Source of the DNA: JAJZGK01 sp035538795
Lineage (GTDB): Bacteria; Pseudomonadota; Alphaproteobacteria; Rhodospirillales; Magnetospirillaceae
Length of the DNA stretch: 64,000 nt
Assembly (NCBI GenBank): GCA_035538795.1
Contig: DATLJS010000066.1
Coordinates: forward strand, 69,285-133,284
Direction: 5' to 3'
Shown: positions 45,090 through 52,939 of the stretch, piece by piece
Numbering within the stretch: position 1 is the stretch's first letter
Layout: each line of letters starts with the position of its first letter
Program-made: the position numbers and the translations under genes
The notes under the pieces: model-generated
What the model saw: the letters and a program-made list of their open reading frames with translations, nothing else
Told to the model about the DNA's origin: nothing
The model's database searches: none

Positions 45090-45875
45090 TTGCATCCACT
45101 AGAATTTGTAGATGTTGTCATTCTTGCTCTAACCGAGGGCGTAGCCGGGATTCTGCCTTTGGACGAGTCCGGTCATCGTGCCTTGTTGGCGGCCTATAGC
45201 GGCTGGAAAGCCGGATCCATCCTGGTGGCCATCCAGGCCGGCACCTTACTGGCGCTGGTGGCGTGGCTGTGGCGCGACATGATTTTCATCGGCCAGGGGC
45301 TGTGGAAACTGCGCAAGGCCAGAGTCGAACCCGGCACCCGCCTGCTGGTCAAGGCCCTGGTGGCCGCCCTGCCCTGGATCGTCATCGTCGAGGGCTGGCT
45401 TGGCCGGCTGGAGGCCCATCTGGCCGTGGTCGGCGTGTTGACCATCCTTTCCGCCCTGGCGATGGGCGTCATCGACCGCATGAGCATGACGGTCAAACGC
45501 ATCGAACATCTGTCCCCCACCGCCGCCACCGCCATGGGGCTGGTGCAGCTGGCCGCCATTCTGCCCGGTGTCGGCCGCGTCGCCGCCGCCTTGACCATGG
45601 GCCGCATGATCGGGCTGGAAAGGCCCGCCGCCTATCGCTTCGTGCTGCTGGCCTCGGTGCCGGTGTTGCTGGTCTCCACCATCCGCACCACCTTCGATTA
45701 TTCCCTTCAGGGCGTCGGCCCGGGCAGCGGCGATCTGCTGGCCCTGGCCCTGACCTTCCCGCTGGTGCTGCTGGCGATCGCCCTGACCCAGGCCTGGATC
45801 TCGCGGGCCAGCCTGTCCCTGTTCGCCATCTATCGGCTGGCGCTGGGCGTGCTGATGATATGGATGGCCTTTTAG
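45090..45875 (+). CDS. UppP/BacA-like membrane protein with altered active-site motifs
   Basis: A 261-residue membrane protein with about eight hydrophobic segments and the overall layout of undecaprenyl-diphosphatase UppP. The first motif reads EGVAGILPLDESGH instead of the family EG-TE-LP-SSTGH form: the first Glu and the His remain, the second Glu is Gly and the SST triplet is DES. The second motif, usually PG-SRSG, reads PGVGRVAAAL, keeping Arg but not the serines. It is therefore probably a paralog with changed or no phosphatase activity. Start at the TTG at 45090 with AGGGGGTAGG upstream. Confidence 0.75.
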   Translation: MHPLEFVDVVILALTEGVAGILPLDESGHRALLAAYSGWKAGSILVAIQAGTLLALVAWLWRDMIFIGQGLWKLRKARVEPGTRLLVKALVAALPWIVIVEGWLGRLEAHLAVVGVLTILSALAMGVIDRMSMTVKRIEHLSPTAATAMGLVQLAAILPGVGRVAAALTMGRMIGLERPAAYRFVLLASVPVLLVSTIRTTFDYSLQGVGPGSGDLLALALTFPLVLLAIALTQAWISRASLSLFAIYRLALGVLMIWMAF

Positions 45876-45899
45876 GCCTTTTGCCTCCCGCTTCCCTTG

Positions 45900-45922
45900 G
45901 TCATATATTACACTCATATGAC
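45900..45922. repeat. Inverted repeat upstream of mgtC
   Basis: GTCATAT and ATATGAC (7 bp each), nine bases apart, 36 nt before the mgtC ATG in an AT-rich patch. Candidate operator or promoter element. Confidence 0.45.
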
Positions 45923-45957
45923 ATAACGGAACCCCATCCCGCTTTCGGAGGTCCATC

Positions 45958-46713
45958 ATGAGTCCCATCTCCTCCGACGCCCTGGCCGCCTATTGGTCGG
46001 CCCCCGAGATCGCCATCAACCTGCTGATCTTCGCCAATCTGATGGGGGCTTTGTTCCTAGGCCTGCTGGTGGGATACGAGCGCAGCTATCACGGCCGCGC
46101 CGCCGGCATGCGTACCTATGGGCTGGTCTGCGTCGCCTCAGCGGCCCTGACCATCGTCAGCGGTTATCCCGGCTATTGGTTCGGCGGCCATTCCCTGACC
46201 TCGGGAGTGACGGTGGGCGATCCCACCCGCGTCATCCAAGGCATCGTCACCGGCATCGGCTTCCTGGGCGCCGGCGTCATCATGAAGGAAGGCTTCAACA
46301 TCAGCGGCCTGACCACCGCCGCCTCGATCTGGGCGGCGGCGGTGATCGGGGTGACCATCGGCCTGGGCTTCTATGCCGCCGGCATCCTGCTGGCGGTCAT
46401 CGCCGCCCTGTTCATGCTGTGGGGATCGCGGCTGGAGCAATGGCTGCCGTCGCGGCCCGCCTTGGCGGTCAGCATGCGCTTCCGCCCCGGCTTCCACCCC
46501 CACGAACAGGTCTTGCGGCGCGTCGCCAAGGAACGCGGCTACGACATCGCCGGCGGCACCCTGTCCATCACCAATCAGGACGGCCAAGCCGAATGGCACT
46601 TTGTCGCCATCCGCCGCCACAAGGATCAGGGCGAAACCCTGTCGGCCATCGCCGAGGAACTGGCGGGGTTCAGCGGCGTGGAATCCTACTCCATCTCGCA
46701 CGCACGAAACTAA
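45958..46713 (+). CDS. MgtC/SapB family membrane protein
   Basis: A 251-residue protein. Membrane helices in residues 15-165 include the family stretch LGLLVGYERSYHGRAAGMRTYGLVCVASAALTIVSGY and the signature VIQGIVTGIGFLGAGVIMKEGFNISGLTTAASIWAAAVIGV. A soluble C-terminal domain (about 175-251) follows. MgtC-type proteins act in magnesium/phosphate stress and growth inside hosts, but many free-living species carry them. ATG 45958 is preceded by CGGAGGTCC. Confidence 0.93.
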   Translation: MSPISSDALAAYWSAPEIAINLLIFANLMGALFLGLLVGYERSYHGRAAGMRTYGLVCVASAALTIVSGYPGYWFGGHSLTSGVTVGDPTRVIQGIVTGIGFLGAGVIMKEGFNISGLTTAASIWAAAVIGVTIGLGFYAAGILLAVIAALFMLWGSRLEQWLPSRPALAVSMRFRPGFHPHEQVLRRVAKERGYDIAGGTLSITNQDGQAEWHFVAIRRHKDQGETLSAIAEELAGFSGVESYSISHARN

Positions 46714-46730
46714 GACGCTATTCTTGGCGG

Positions 46731-47594
46731 ATGAGACTCCGCTTGATTGCGCTCAGCCTTCTGCTGACGGCCGCCTGGACCGCCGCCGAAGCCGCCGAAC
46801 CGTCCGCCTTGCCGCCGGCTTTGACGCCTCAGGGGCAAGCGCGGGTGAAGGCGCTTGCCCCGGACGGCGTGCTGACGCTGGAAGACGGGCGCATGGTCAA
46901 ACTGGCCGGCATCGAACTGCCCCGGCCTTTGCTGAACGGCAAGGGCGCCGCCAGACCCCAGGCTCAAGACGACGCCGGCAAATTGCTGGCGGCCTTGACC
47001 GCCGGACAGCCGCTGATTCTGTCGGGCGAGGCCGGGCCTGACCGCTGGAACCGTCTGCCGCTTCAGGCCGCGACCGCCTCCGGGCAGTGGCTTCAGGCCG
47101 AACTGCTGTCGCGGGGTCTAGCCCGGGTGGTCCCCGAGGCCGATCAGAACGACAATCTGCTGGACCGCCTGCTGGCCGCCGAGAATTCCGCCCGCCGCGC
47201 CCACCTGGGCCTGTGGGCCGACCAGGCGTTCCGCGTCAAAGCCCCCGACGAAGCCGGGCAATGGCTTGACAGTTTCCAGGTGTTTGAAGGCCGTGTCGCC
47301 TCGGCCAATCTGGCGCGGGGCTATGTCTATGTGAATTTCGGCAAAGACCGGCGCCAAGACCTGTCGCTGAAGATTCCCCGCGGCGTGCGCAAGGCGCTGC
47401 CGGGCGACCCCCTCGGCCTGGCCGGGCGGCAGGTGCGGGTGCGCGGCTGGATCGGCAAAGGCGTCGGGCCGATGATCGAAATCCGTCATCGCCGACAGAT
47501 CGAATTGCTAGATGGCGTTTGGCCCGCCAGAATGGAAAACGAAGCTCCCCGCCAAAGCGCCAGGGAAAATCCACCCAGGGAAAGCGCACCATGA
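46731..47594 (+). CDS. Staphylococcal-nuclease-like protein, catalytic residues replaced
   Basis: A 287-residue secreted protein with a signal peptide (MRLRLIALSLLLTAAWTAAEAAE). An SNase-like OB-fold at about residues 30-170 is recognised from GRMVKLAGIELPRP, DRWNRLPLQAA, LLSRGLARVVP and LLAAENSARRAHLGLWA, and a second OB-like segment follows (FQVFEGRVASANLARGYVYVNFGKD). Relative to staphylococcal nuclease, Arg35 is Lys and Glu43 is Arg; Arg87 seems kept. So it is probably non-nucleolytic. It overlaps the next gene by four bases (ATGA). Confidence 0.8.
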   Translation: MRLRLIALSLLLTAAWTAAEAAEPSALPPALTPQGQARVKALAPDGVLTLEDGRMVKLAGIELPRPLLNGKGAARPQAQDDAGKLLAALTAGQPLILSGEAGPDRWNRLPLQAATASGQWLQAELLSRGLARVVPEADQNDNLLDRLLAAENSARRAHLGLWADQAFRVKAPDEAGQWLDSFQVFEGRVASANLARGYVYVNFGKDRRQDLSLKIPRGVRKALPGDPLGLAGRQVRVRGWIGKGVGPMIEIRHRRQIELLDGVWPARMENEAPRQSARENPPRESAP

Positions 47595-48556
47595 AAACCG
47601 AGCAACCGGCCCAGGGCGGTCTTTATCCCGCCATTTCCCCGCACCAGCACGGCTGGCTGCCGGTGGGCGAACGCCACCGCCTGTACTGGGAAGAGTCCGG
47701 CAATCCCCTGGGGATGCCGGTGGTCTTTCTACACGGCGGCCCCGGCGGCGGCTGTTCACCCATGCATCGGCGTTTCTTCGATCCCCAGTTCTACCGCATC
47801 GTTCTGTTCGACCAGCGGGGCGCCGGGCGATCCTCGCCCCATGCCTGCATCGAGGACAACACCACCGCCCATCTGGTGGCCGATCTGGAAAGCCTGCGGG
47901 AATCCCTGAACATCGAACGCTGGCTGGTCTTCGGCGGATCGTGGGGCAGCACCCTGGCCCTGGCTTACGGACAAACCCATCCCGGCCGCTGCCTGGGCTT
48001 CGTTCTGCGCGGCGTCTTTTTGTTTCGCAAGACCGAGGTGGAGTGGTTCCTGAACGGCATGGGCCGCATTTTCCCCGAAGCCGCCCGCGCCTATTTGTCG
48101 TACCTGCCCGAAGCCGAGCGCCAGGATCCCCTGGCCGCCTATCATCGCCGCCTGACCGACGCCAACCCGCTGGTGCATATGCCCGCCGCTCAAGTCTGGT
48201 GCCGCTATGAAGAGGCCTGTTCCCGCCTGATTCCCGAATCCGGCGACGGCCGCCCGTCGCCCGCCGCCCTGTCCATGGCACGCATCGAAGCCCATTACAT
48301 GGTCAACAACGGCTTCATGGCCGACAACCAGCTTCTGCACGGCCTGCCACGCCTGCACGGCCTGCCCGCCGTCATCGTTCAGGGCCGCTACGACATCATC
48401 TGCCCCATGACCAGCGCCGACGAACTGACCCGCGCCTGGCCGGGCGCCGTCTTGCATGTGGTTCCCGACGGCGGCCACTCGGCCCTCGACCCCGGCATTC
48501 TCCGCGCCCTGGTCGCCGCCACCGACCAGTTCCGGAACCTGTTGCAGCTTCCTTGA
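47591..48556 (+). CDS. pip: Proline iminopeptidase
   Basis: An alpha/beta-hydrolase that removes N-terminal proline from peptides. The 321-residue protein begins MKTEQPAQGGLYPAISPHQHGWLPVGERHRLYWEESG. It has the oxyanion hole HGGPGGGCSP, the DQRGAGRSSPHA segment, nucleophile Ser in GGSWGSTLALAYGQ near residue 117 and the C-terminal His in DGGHSA. ATG 47591 is coupled to the SNase-like stop; the earlier in-frame ATG at 47519 is inside that gene. Nothing else unusual. Confidence 0.95.
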   Translation: MKTEQPAQGGLYPAISPHQHGWLPVGERHRLYWEESGNPLGMPVVFLHGGPGGGCSPMHRRFFDPQFYRIVLFDQRGAGRSSPHACIEDNTTAHLVADLESLRESLNIERWLVFGGSWGSTLALAYGQTHPGRCLGFVLRGVFLFRKTEVEWFLNGMGRIFPEAARAYLSYLPEAERQDPLAAYHRRLTDANPLVHMPAAQVWCRYEEACSRLIPESGDGRPSPAALSMARIEAHYMVNNGFMADNQLLHGLPRLHGLPAVIVQGRYDIICPMTSADELTRAWPGAVLHVVPDGGHSALDPGILRALVAATDQFRNLLQLP

Positions 48557-48591
48557 TCAGACCCCCCGCCCCATGCGATAACCCCGCCTGG

Positions 48592-48668
48592 GCGCCCGTA
48601 GCTCAGCAGGATAGAGCACAGGATTCCTAATCCTGGGGCCACTGGTTCGAATCCAGTCGGGCGCACCA
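48592..48668 (+). tRNA. tRNA-Arg (anticodon CCT)
   Basis: Acceptor GCGCCCG/CGGGCGC, D arm AGCTCAGCAGGATAGAGC, anticodon loop TTCCTAA on CAGGA/TCCTG, T arm CTGGTTCGAATCCAG and encoded CCA. It decodes AGG. It is 77 nt with CCA. Confidence 0.96.
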
Positions 48669-48676
48669 ACAAATTC

Positions 48677-48711
48677 AAAGGGTTAGGTCTGTGATGGGCC
48701 TAACCCCTTTT
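48677..48711 (+). terminator. Terminator after tRNA-Arg
   Basis: GGGTTAGG/CCTAACCC stem with an A tract before and CTTTT after, starting nine bases past the tRNA CCA. Confidence 0.8.
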
Positions 48712-48953
48712 GCTTGGGGTATCCCCAGGAATGAGCGGAGCACTGCAAGTTTGTCCCAAGAGACTGCTTGAAAATTTGCCCCGGCGAGGCAACTAGCGCG
48801 GCTTTCAAGAACCAGAGCGCAGCGGACCTGGGGTCCGAGGACAGGAAACACAGATATCGTCCGCACATGAACGGCTATTTGCGCTTTCCCGGCGAACCAC
48901 CCACTCCCGGACACCTGCCCCCGGGCCGCCCGCCGATTAAGGGGAACGCCCGA
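48712..48953. other. Region without a clear gene; possible SRAP-like remnant on the minus strand
   Basis: About 240 nt between the tRNA-Arg terminator and the acyltransferase. A minus-strand frame from an ATG at 48868 begins MCGRYLCFLSSDP, reminiscent of the MCGRY start of SRAP/HMCES proteins, but the rest does not match and the frame stops after 61 codons. Its composition is less GC-rich than nearby genes. It may be a decayed gene or chance. Confidence 0.3.
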
Positions 48954-49832
48954 TCAGCACTTCGGCCAGCGGTGATGCAGCCATAGCCATTGGCCGGGGG
49001 TTTCCCGGATCCAGGCTTCCAAGCGTTCGTTGACGCGGCACATCAACGCAAAGGTGTCTTCGCTCCGATCGCCGCTGTCAGGCAACTCCAGAGGCGCCTC
49101 AAAAATGGCCCGGAACCGCACACCGGGCAGGCGCACGATATGCACCGGCACTACCGGGCATTGGAATTTCAGGGCCAGATGGGCCGCCGCCGGGGCGGTC
49201 ATGACCTCGCGGCCGAAGAACGGCACGGCGATGCCGTCGTTCATCTTCTGATCCACCAGAAAACCCAGATGCATGCCCGCCTTCAAGGCCGCCAGCACCT
49301 GGCGGGCCCCCGCCGGGCCTTTGGGAATCATGCCTTCGACATCGCCGCCGCGGGCTTTGCGGAACAGACGGTCGATCCACGGATTGTTGGGCTTGCGGTA
49401 GATCACGCCCAAGGGCAGGCCCAGCCTGCCGGCCAACTGCATGGACAATTCCCAGCCGCCCAGATGCGCGCCCACCAGAAGACCCGGCTTGCCGTCGTCG
49501 CGCATGGCGTCGACGTGCTCGCCGCCGACAATCTCGACCCGGTCGTTGGCGATCTGGCGCATATGTGGGAATTCACCGACCGTACGGCCGAGATTGTCCC
49601 AAACCTGAAGCACGATCGCTTCGATTCCAGCATCGTCCAGGTCGGGAAAAGCAAGGCGCAGGTTCTGGCGGGCGATCAGGCTGTTTTTCAGCCGGGGTCC
49701 GACGGCGCGGGCGATAAAGCCGGCGATGGCCGAAGCCCTTTCGACCGGCAGAACGGCGAACAGCCCCCAGCCGGCATAAGCCGCCAGCGCCTCCGCCACA
49801 TGGCGCAGACGCTGAAAATAGGTACGGACCAT
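48954..49832 (-). CDS. Lipid A biosynthesis acyltransferase (LpxL/HtrB family)
   Basis: A 292-residue inner-membrane lysophospholipid-type acyltransferase that adds a secondary acyl chain to lipid A. A hydrophobic N-terminal segment (VAEALAAYAGWGLFAVLP) anchors it. The HX4(D/E) motif is HLGGWE near residue 121, and a second conserved block reads VIYRKPNNPWIDRLFRKAR. The KMNDGIAVPFFGREVMTAPAAAHLAL stretch is also typical. The start at ATG 49832 sits next to a small GGGA/TCCC hairpin. Acyl length cannot be predicted. Confidence 0.92.
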   Translation of the reverse strand: MVRTYFQRLRHVAEALAAYAGWGLFAVLPVERASAIAGFIARAVGPRLKNSLIARQNLRLAFPDLDDAGIEAIVLQVWDNLGRTVGEFPHMRQIANDRVEIVGGEHVDAMRDDGKPGLLVGAHLGGWELSMQLAGRLGLPLGVIYRKPNNPWIDRLFRKARGGDVEGMIPKGPAGARQVLAALKAGMHLGFLVDQKMNDGIAVPFFGREVMTAPAAAHLALKFQCPVVPVHIVRLPGVRFRAIFEAPLELPDSGDRSEDTFALMCRVNERLEAWIRETPGQWLWLHHRWPKC

Positions 49833-49866
49833 AGGGAAACAACTCCCAAACCAGAGCCGCCCGGCA

Positions 49867-49923
49867 TCGTGAAGCCACGGGCATCAAATCTGTCAGGGAA
49901 GGGTCCAAAAGGTGGCTTCACGA
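49867..49923. repeat. 12-bp inverted repeat upstream of the acyltransferase gene
   Basis: TCGTGAAGCCAC at 49867-49878 and GTGGCTTCACGA at 49912-49923, separated by 33 bases, 34 nt before the lipid A acyltransferase start. It lies in a 254-nt gap with no gene. Function unknown; leader hairpin or operator. Confidence 0.6.
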
Positions 49924-50086
49924 ACGAAGCGGCCGTGGGAGTACCCAACGAATTCGAGTGAGTAGATTAGCACACGGCCGTTGTCCCATTGCAAGGAAGC
50001 GCGTGTAACAAAGAGTTACCAATTGTCCAAAGTTGCCAGACGCCGTCGTTCCGCCGACGCGGCGCCAGCGGCAAGGCCGTTCCAGG

Positions 50087-50368
50087 CTAGCGCCCCTTGC
50101 TGAAATAACGCCGCCGCCGCGGACGACAGGCCCAGAGCAGAACTCCGCCCACCGGCGCCGCCACCAGCCATGCCGGCAAAGCCAGCAGCAACGCCGTCAG
50201 CGACGGCAAATCCTCGAACCGGGGCACCCGTCCCGACACCAGCAGCCAAATGTCCGCCGTCATCAGCCGGGCATGTTCGCCGGGAGCGAAAGCCAGCACC
50301 GCGTCCCCCGAAGCCATCAGCATGGCCAGAACCAGAAAGGCCCAGCCCACAACGCGACCGATACCCAT
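50087..50368 (-). CDS. Small conserved-type membrane protein
   Basis: A 93-residue protein with two membrane segments (WAFLVLAMLMASGDAVLAF, about 9-27; LTALLLALPAWLVAAPVGGVLLWA, about 58-82) and a basic tail RPRRRRYF. The ATG at 50368 is preceded by GGGGGGC; an ATG at 50392 is also in frame. It resembles small uncharacterised alphaproteobacterial proteins of the layout GxxxGWxxLxLA-D-WL. No function can be assigned. Confidence 0.6.
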   Translation of the reverse strand: MGIGRVVGWAFLVLAMLMASGDAVLAFAPGEHARLMTADIWLLVSGRVPRFEDLPSLTALLLALPAWLVAAPVGGVLLWACRPRRRRYFSKGR

Positions 50369-50532
50369 GCAGCCCCCCACTTGGCCGGTCATTGCAATCC
50401 TGTGGAATACCACCCTTTGGTCTTGCCACAGATTGTTCACAAATTCAACGCGCGAGCCCGGCGGTAGGGGTTGCAATGCGTTTTGCTCTCGTATATTAAT
50501 CCCGCTCCATTCCGTGCGGGCCGCGGAATTGC

Positions 50533-50623
50533 GGAGAGGTGGCCGAGCGGTCGAAGGCGCACGCCTGGAAAGTGTGTATACGTCAAAAGCGTATCGTGGG
50601 TTCGAATCCCACCCTCTCCGCCA
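50533..50623 (+). tRNA. tRNA-Ser (anticodon GGA)
   Basis: Class II tRNA: acceptor GGAGAGG/CCTCTCC, anticodon stem CACGC/GTGTG with loop CTGGAAA, a long variable arm (TATACGTCAAAAGCGTAT), T arm GTGGGTTCGAATCCCAC and an encoded CCA. Decodes TCC and TCT. 91 nt. Confidence 0.95.
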
Positions 50624-50659
50624 ATCTATTTTCTGAAAAATCAGTTCGTTAGATTGGCG
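50619..50659 (+). repeat. 10-bp inverted repeat covering the tRNA-Ser 3' end
   Basis: CGCCAATCTA at 50619-50628 pairs with TAGATTGGCG at 50650-50659, with an inner CTGA/TCAG hairpin. The 5' arm includes the discriminator base and encoded CCA. It could fold in the precursor transcript, or act as a terminator, though no T run follows. Confidence 0.6.
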
Positions 50660-50767
50660 CATCCGGCGATGCCGGCAGGTATCACGGCGGATATCCCCGG
50701 ATTCTTCTTTTCCGCACGGACGGTCGGCGCGGAGCAAAAACGAGTGCGCGTTCCAGATCGTCTTGAA

Positions 50768-51694
50768 TCAACGCCTTCTGATCACCGTCGCCCGACCGAA
50801 GGCGGGTTGGCGGAAGTCCAGGTTCGGATGATCTTTCAGACAGACGGCCAGATCCCTTGGCGGATCGTCGAAACCGTCGTCGGCCAAGGGAAAGGTGCCG
50901 TAATGCATGGCTAGGCTAACCTGGGATTCCAGGGTCAGACTGGCGGCCACCGCTTCCGCCGGATTGATGTGCACGGGCGACATGAACCAGCGCGGCGTAT
51001 AGGCGCCGATGGGCAGCAGCGACAGGGTCATCGGCCCCAGCCGTTCGCGGATTTGCGCGAAATGCGGGCCGTCGCCGGTATCGCCGGCGAAATAGACTCT
51101 GCCCTCCTTGCTTTCCACCACGAAGCCGCCCCACAGGGTGGCGTTGCGGTCGAAAGGCGTGCGGGCAGAGAAATGTTCGGCCGGCACGTAATGAACCGTC
51201 ACGCCCGGCGCGATCTCGTGGCTTTGCCACCAATCCAGTTCCACCATGCGGGCGGCGGCGCGGCGCGGCAGCGCCTTGCCGACATTGCGCCCGGTCAGCA
51301 GCAGCGGCCGGTGGCGCTTGGCCAAAGCGGCCAGGGTCGGACGGTCCAGATGATCGTAGTGATTATGGCTGACCAGCACCACGTCGATGGGCGGCAACTC
51401 GGCCAGGGAAAGAGCCGGAGGCCGCACCCGGCGCACGCCGATTCCCGGCATCGGCCCAACCCTTCGGGACCAGACCGGATCGGTTAGGATGTTCAGTCCG
51501 GCCATCTGCACCAGAACGGTGGAATGCCCCACCAAAGTAACGCGAATGCCGCCGTCGTCGACCCTCGCCGCCGGCCGGTCGGCGGGATCGTTGACGACAT
51601 GGCGGGGCCAGCGGGGCCGCCGCCGCTTCATCATCCAGCGCAGGGCGGTGATGAAGCGGTGGTCGGATTCGCCGGTGAGATTGTGAAAGCTCAC
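50768..51694 (-). CDS. MBL-fold metallohydrolase (NAPE-PLD-like)
   Basis: About 308 residues. The metallo-beta-lactamase fold has RVTLVGHSTVLVQMAGLNILTDPVW, the metal motif SHNHYDHLD (HxHxDH form reads NHYDHLD, with the first His in SHNH), FAGDTGDGPHF and the later His of MHYGTF. It belongs to the UlaG/N-acylphosphatidylethanolamine phospholipase-D-like group. I start at the GTG at 51694 because the upstream frame overlaps the reductase gene's end; a TTG at 51700 is equally possible. Substrate unknown. Confidence 0.85.
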   Translation of the reverse strand: MSFHNLTGESDHRFITALRWMMKRRRPRWPRHVVNDPADRPAARVDDGGIRVTLVGHSTVLVQMAGLNILTDPVWSRRVGPMPGIGVRRVRPPALSLAELPPIDVVLVSHNHYDHLDRPTLAALAKRHRPLLLTGRNVGKALPRRAAARMVELDWWQSHEIAPGVTVHYVPAEHFSARTPFDRNATLWGGFVVESKEGRVYFAGDTGDGPHFAQIRERLGPMTLSLLPIGAYTPRWFMSPVHINPAEAVAASLTLESQVSLAMHYGTFPLADDGFDDPPRDLAVCLKDHPNLDFRQPAFGRATVIRRR

Positions 51695-51729
51695 GTCCAA
51701 TCGCCCATATCGACCGTTCGGGCCCGCTC

Positions 51730-52788
51730 TCAGGCCACCTCCAACGCGGGATAGTCGGTATAGCCCGCCGCCGTGCCGCCGTGAAAGCTTTCCGGCTTCG
51801 GCTCGTTCAGCGCCGCCCGCAACTGCAAACGCTTGGGCAGATCGGGATTGGCGATGAACAGCTTGCCCCACGACACGGCGTCGGCCTCGCCCTTGGCCAG
51901 CACCGCTTCGGCGTCTTCCCGGCTCAGGTTCTCATTGACGATATAGGCGCCGCCGAACTGCTTCTTCAGCTGCGGCCCCAGGCGGTCTTCGCCCAGATAT
52001 TCGCGGGCGAACAGGAAAGCCAGCCCGCGGCGGCCGGCCTCGTGGGCGACATAGCCAAAGGTGGCGGCCGGATTGGAATCGCTCATGGTGTGGGCGTCGC
52101 CGCGCGGCGCCAGATGCAGACCCACCCGGTCGGCGCCCCACACGGAAATGGCGGCGTCGACCACTTCCAGCATCAGCCGGGCGCGGTTTTCGACAGAGCC
52201 GCCGTACTGGTCGGTGCGCTTGTTGGTGCCGTCCTGCAGGAACTGGTCGAGCAGATAGCCGTTGGCGCCGTGGATTTCCACGCCGTCGAAACCGGCTTTC
52301 TTGGCGTTCTCGGCGCCTTTGCGATAGGCCTCGACGATGCCGGGAATCTCCGACGTCTCCAGGGCGCGGGGCGTGACATAGGATTTGACGGGACGCACCA
52401 GGCTGACATGGCCTTCGGCGGCGATGGCGCTGGGCGCCACCGGCAGTTCGCCGTTCAGATAAAGGGGATCGGAAATGCGCCCCACATGCCAAAGCTGCAA
52501 AACGATCCGGCCGCCGGCCTTGTGCACGGCGCCGGTCACCAGCTTCCAGCCTTCGACCTGTTCGTCGGACCAGATGCCGGGGGTGTCGGGATAGCCGACG
52601 CCCATGGGCGTGACCGACGTGGCCTCCGTCAGAATCAGGCCGGCGGAAGCGCGTTGGGCGTAGTATTGAGCCATCAAGGCGTTGGGCACCCGGCCCTGGC
52701 TGCTGCGGCAGCGGGTCAGCGGAGCCATAACGACGCGGTTGGGAAGCTCGAAAGCGCCCATCTTGATGGGATCGAACAGCTTAGACAT
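51730..52788 (-). CDS. Old-yellow-enzyme alkene reductase
   Basis: A 352-residue FMN-dependent enoate reductase of the NemA/XenA type. FDPIKMGAFELPNRVVMAPLTRCRS is the N-terminal strand, then LILTEATSVTPMGVGYPDTPGIW, LQLWHVGRISDP with the active-site His, and GVEIHGANGYLLDQFLQDGTNKRTDQYGGSVENRARL, which holds the substrate-binding His-Asn pair. It ends with GKLFIANPDLPKRL. ATG 52788 follows AAGGAATTCCC. It probably detoxifies activated alkenes; the downstream MBL gene starts 35 nt later and may be co-transcribed. Confidence 0.95.
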   Translation of the reverse strand: MSKLFDPIKMGAFELPNRVVMAPLTRCRSSQGRVPNALMAQYYAQRASAGLILTEATSVTPMGVGYPDTPGIWSDEQVEGWKLVTGAVHKAGGRIVLQLWHVGRISDPLYLNGELPVAPSAIAAEGHVSLVRPVKSYVTPRALETSEIPGIVEAYRKGAENAKKAGFDGVEIHGANGYLLDQFLQDGTNKRTDQYGGSVENRARLMLEVVDAAISVWGADRVGLHLAPRGDAHTMSDSNPAATFGYVAHEAGRRGLAFLFAREYLGEDRLGPQLKKQFGGAYIVNENLSREDAEAVLAKGEADAVSWGKLFIANPDLPKRLQLRAALNEPKPESFHGGTAAGYTDYPALEVA

Positions 52789-52939
52789 GGGAATTCCTTG
52801 GTCTCAAGTCTCGTTGCCTCTGAAGATAGGGCGGAAGTAACCCGAGGCAATGGGCGGCAAAGCTTCAAAATCTCTTCATAATGGTTCCAAGCTTGCGAGA
52901 CGTAGGCTGTGCCTTCCTTTTTCTCGATGGGGGGTCCCA

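Noticed and set aside
48592..50623. Possible integrated island between tRNA-Arg and tRNA-Ser
   Set aside because: No integrase, no repeat of the tRNA 3' end, and the intervening acyltransferase and small gene look chromosomal.
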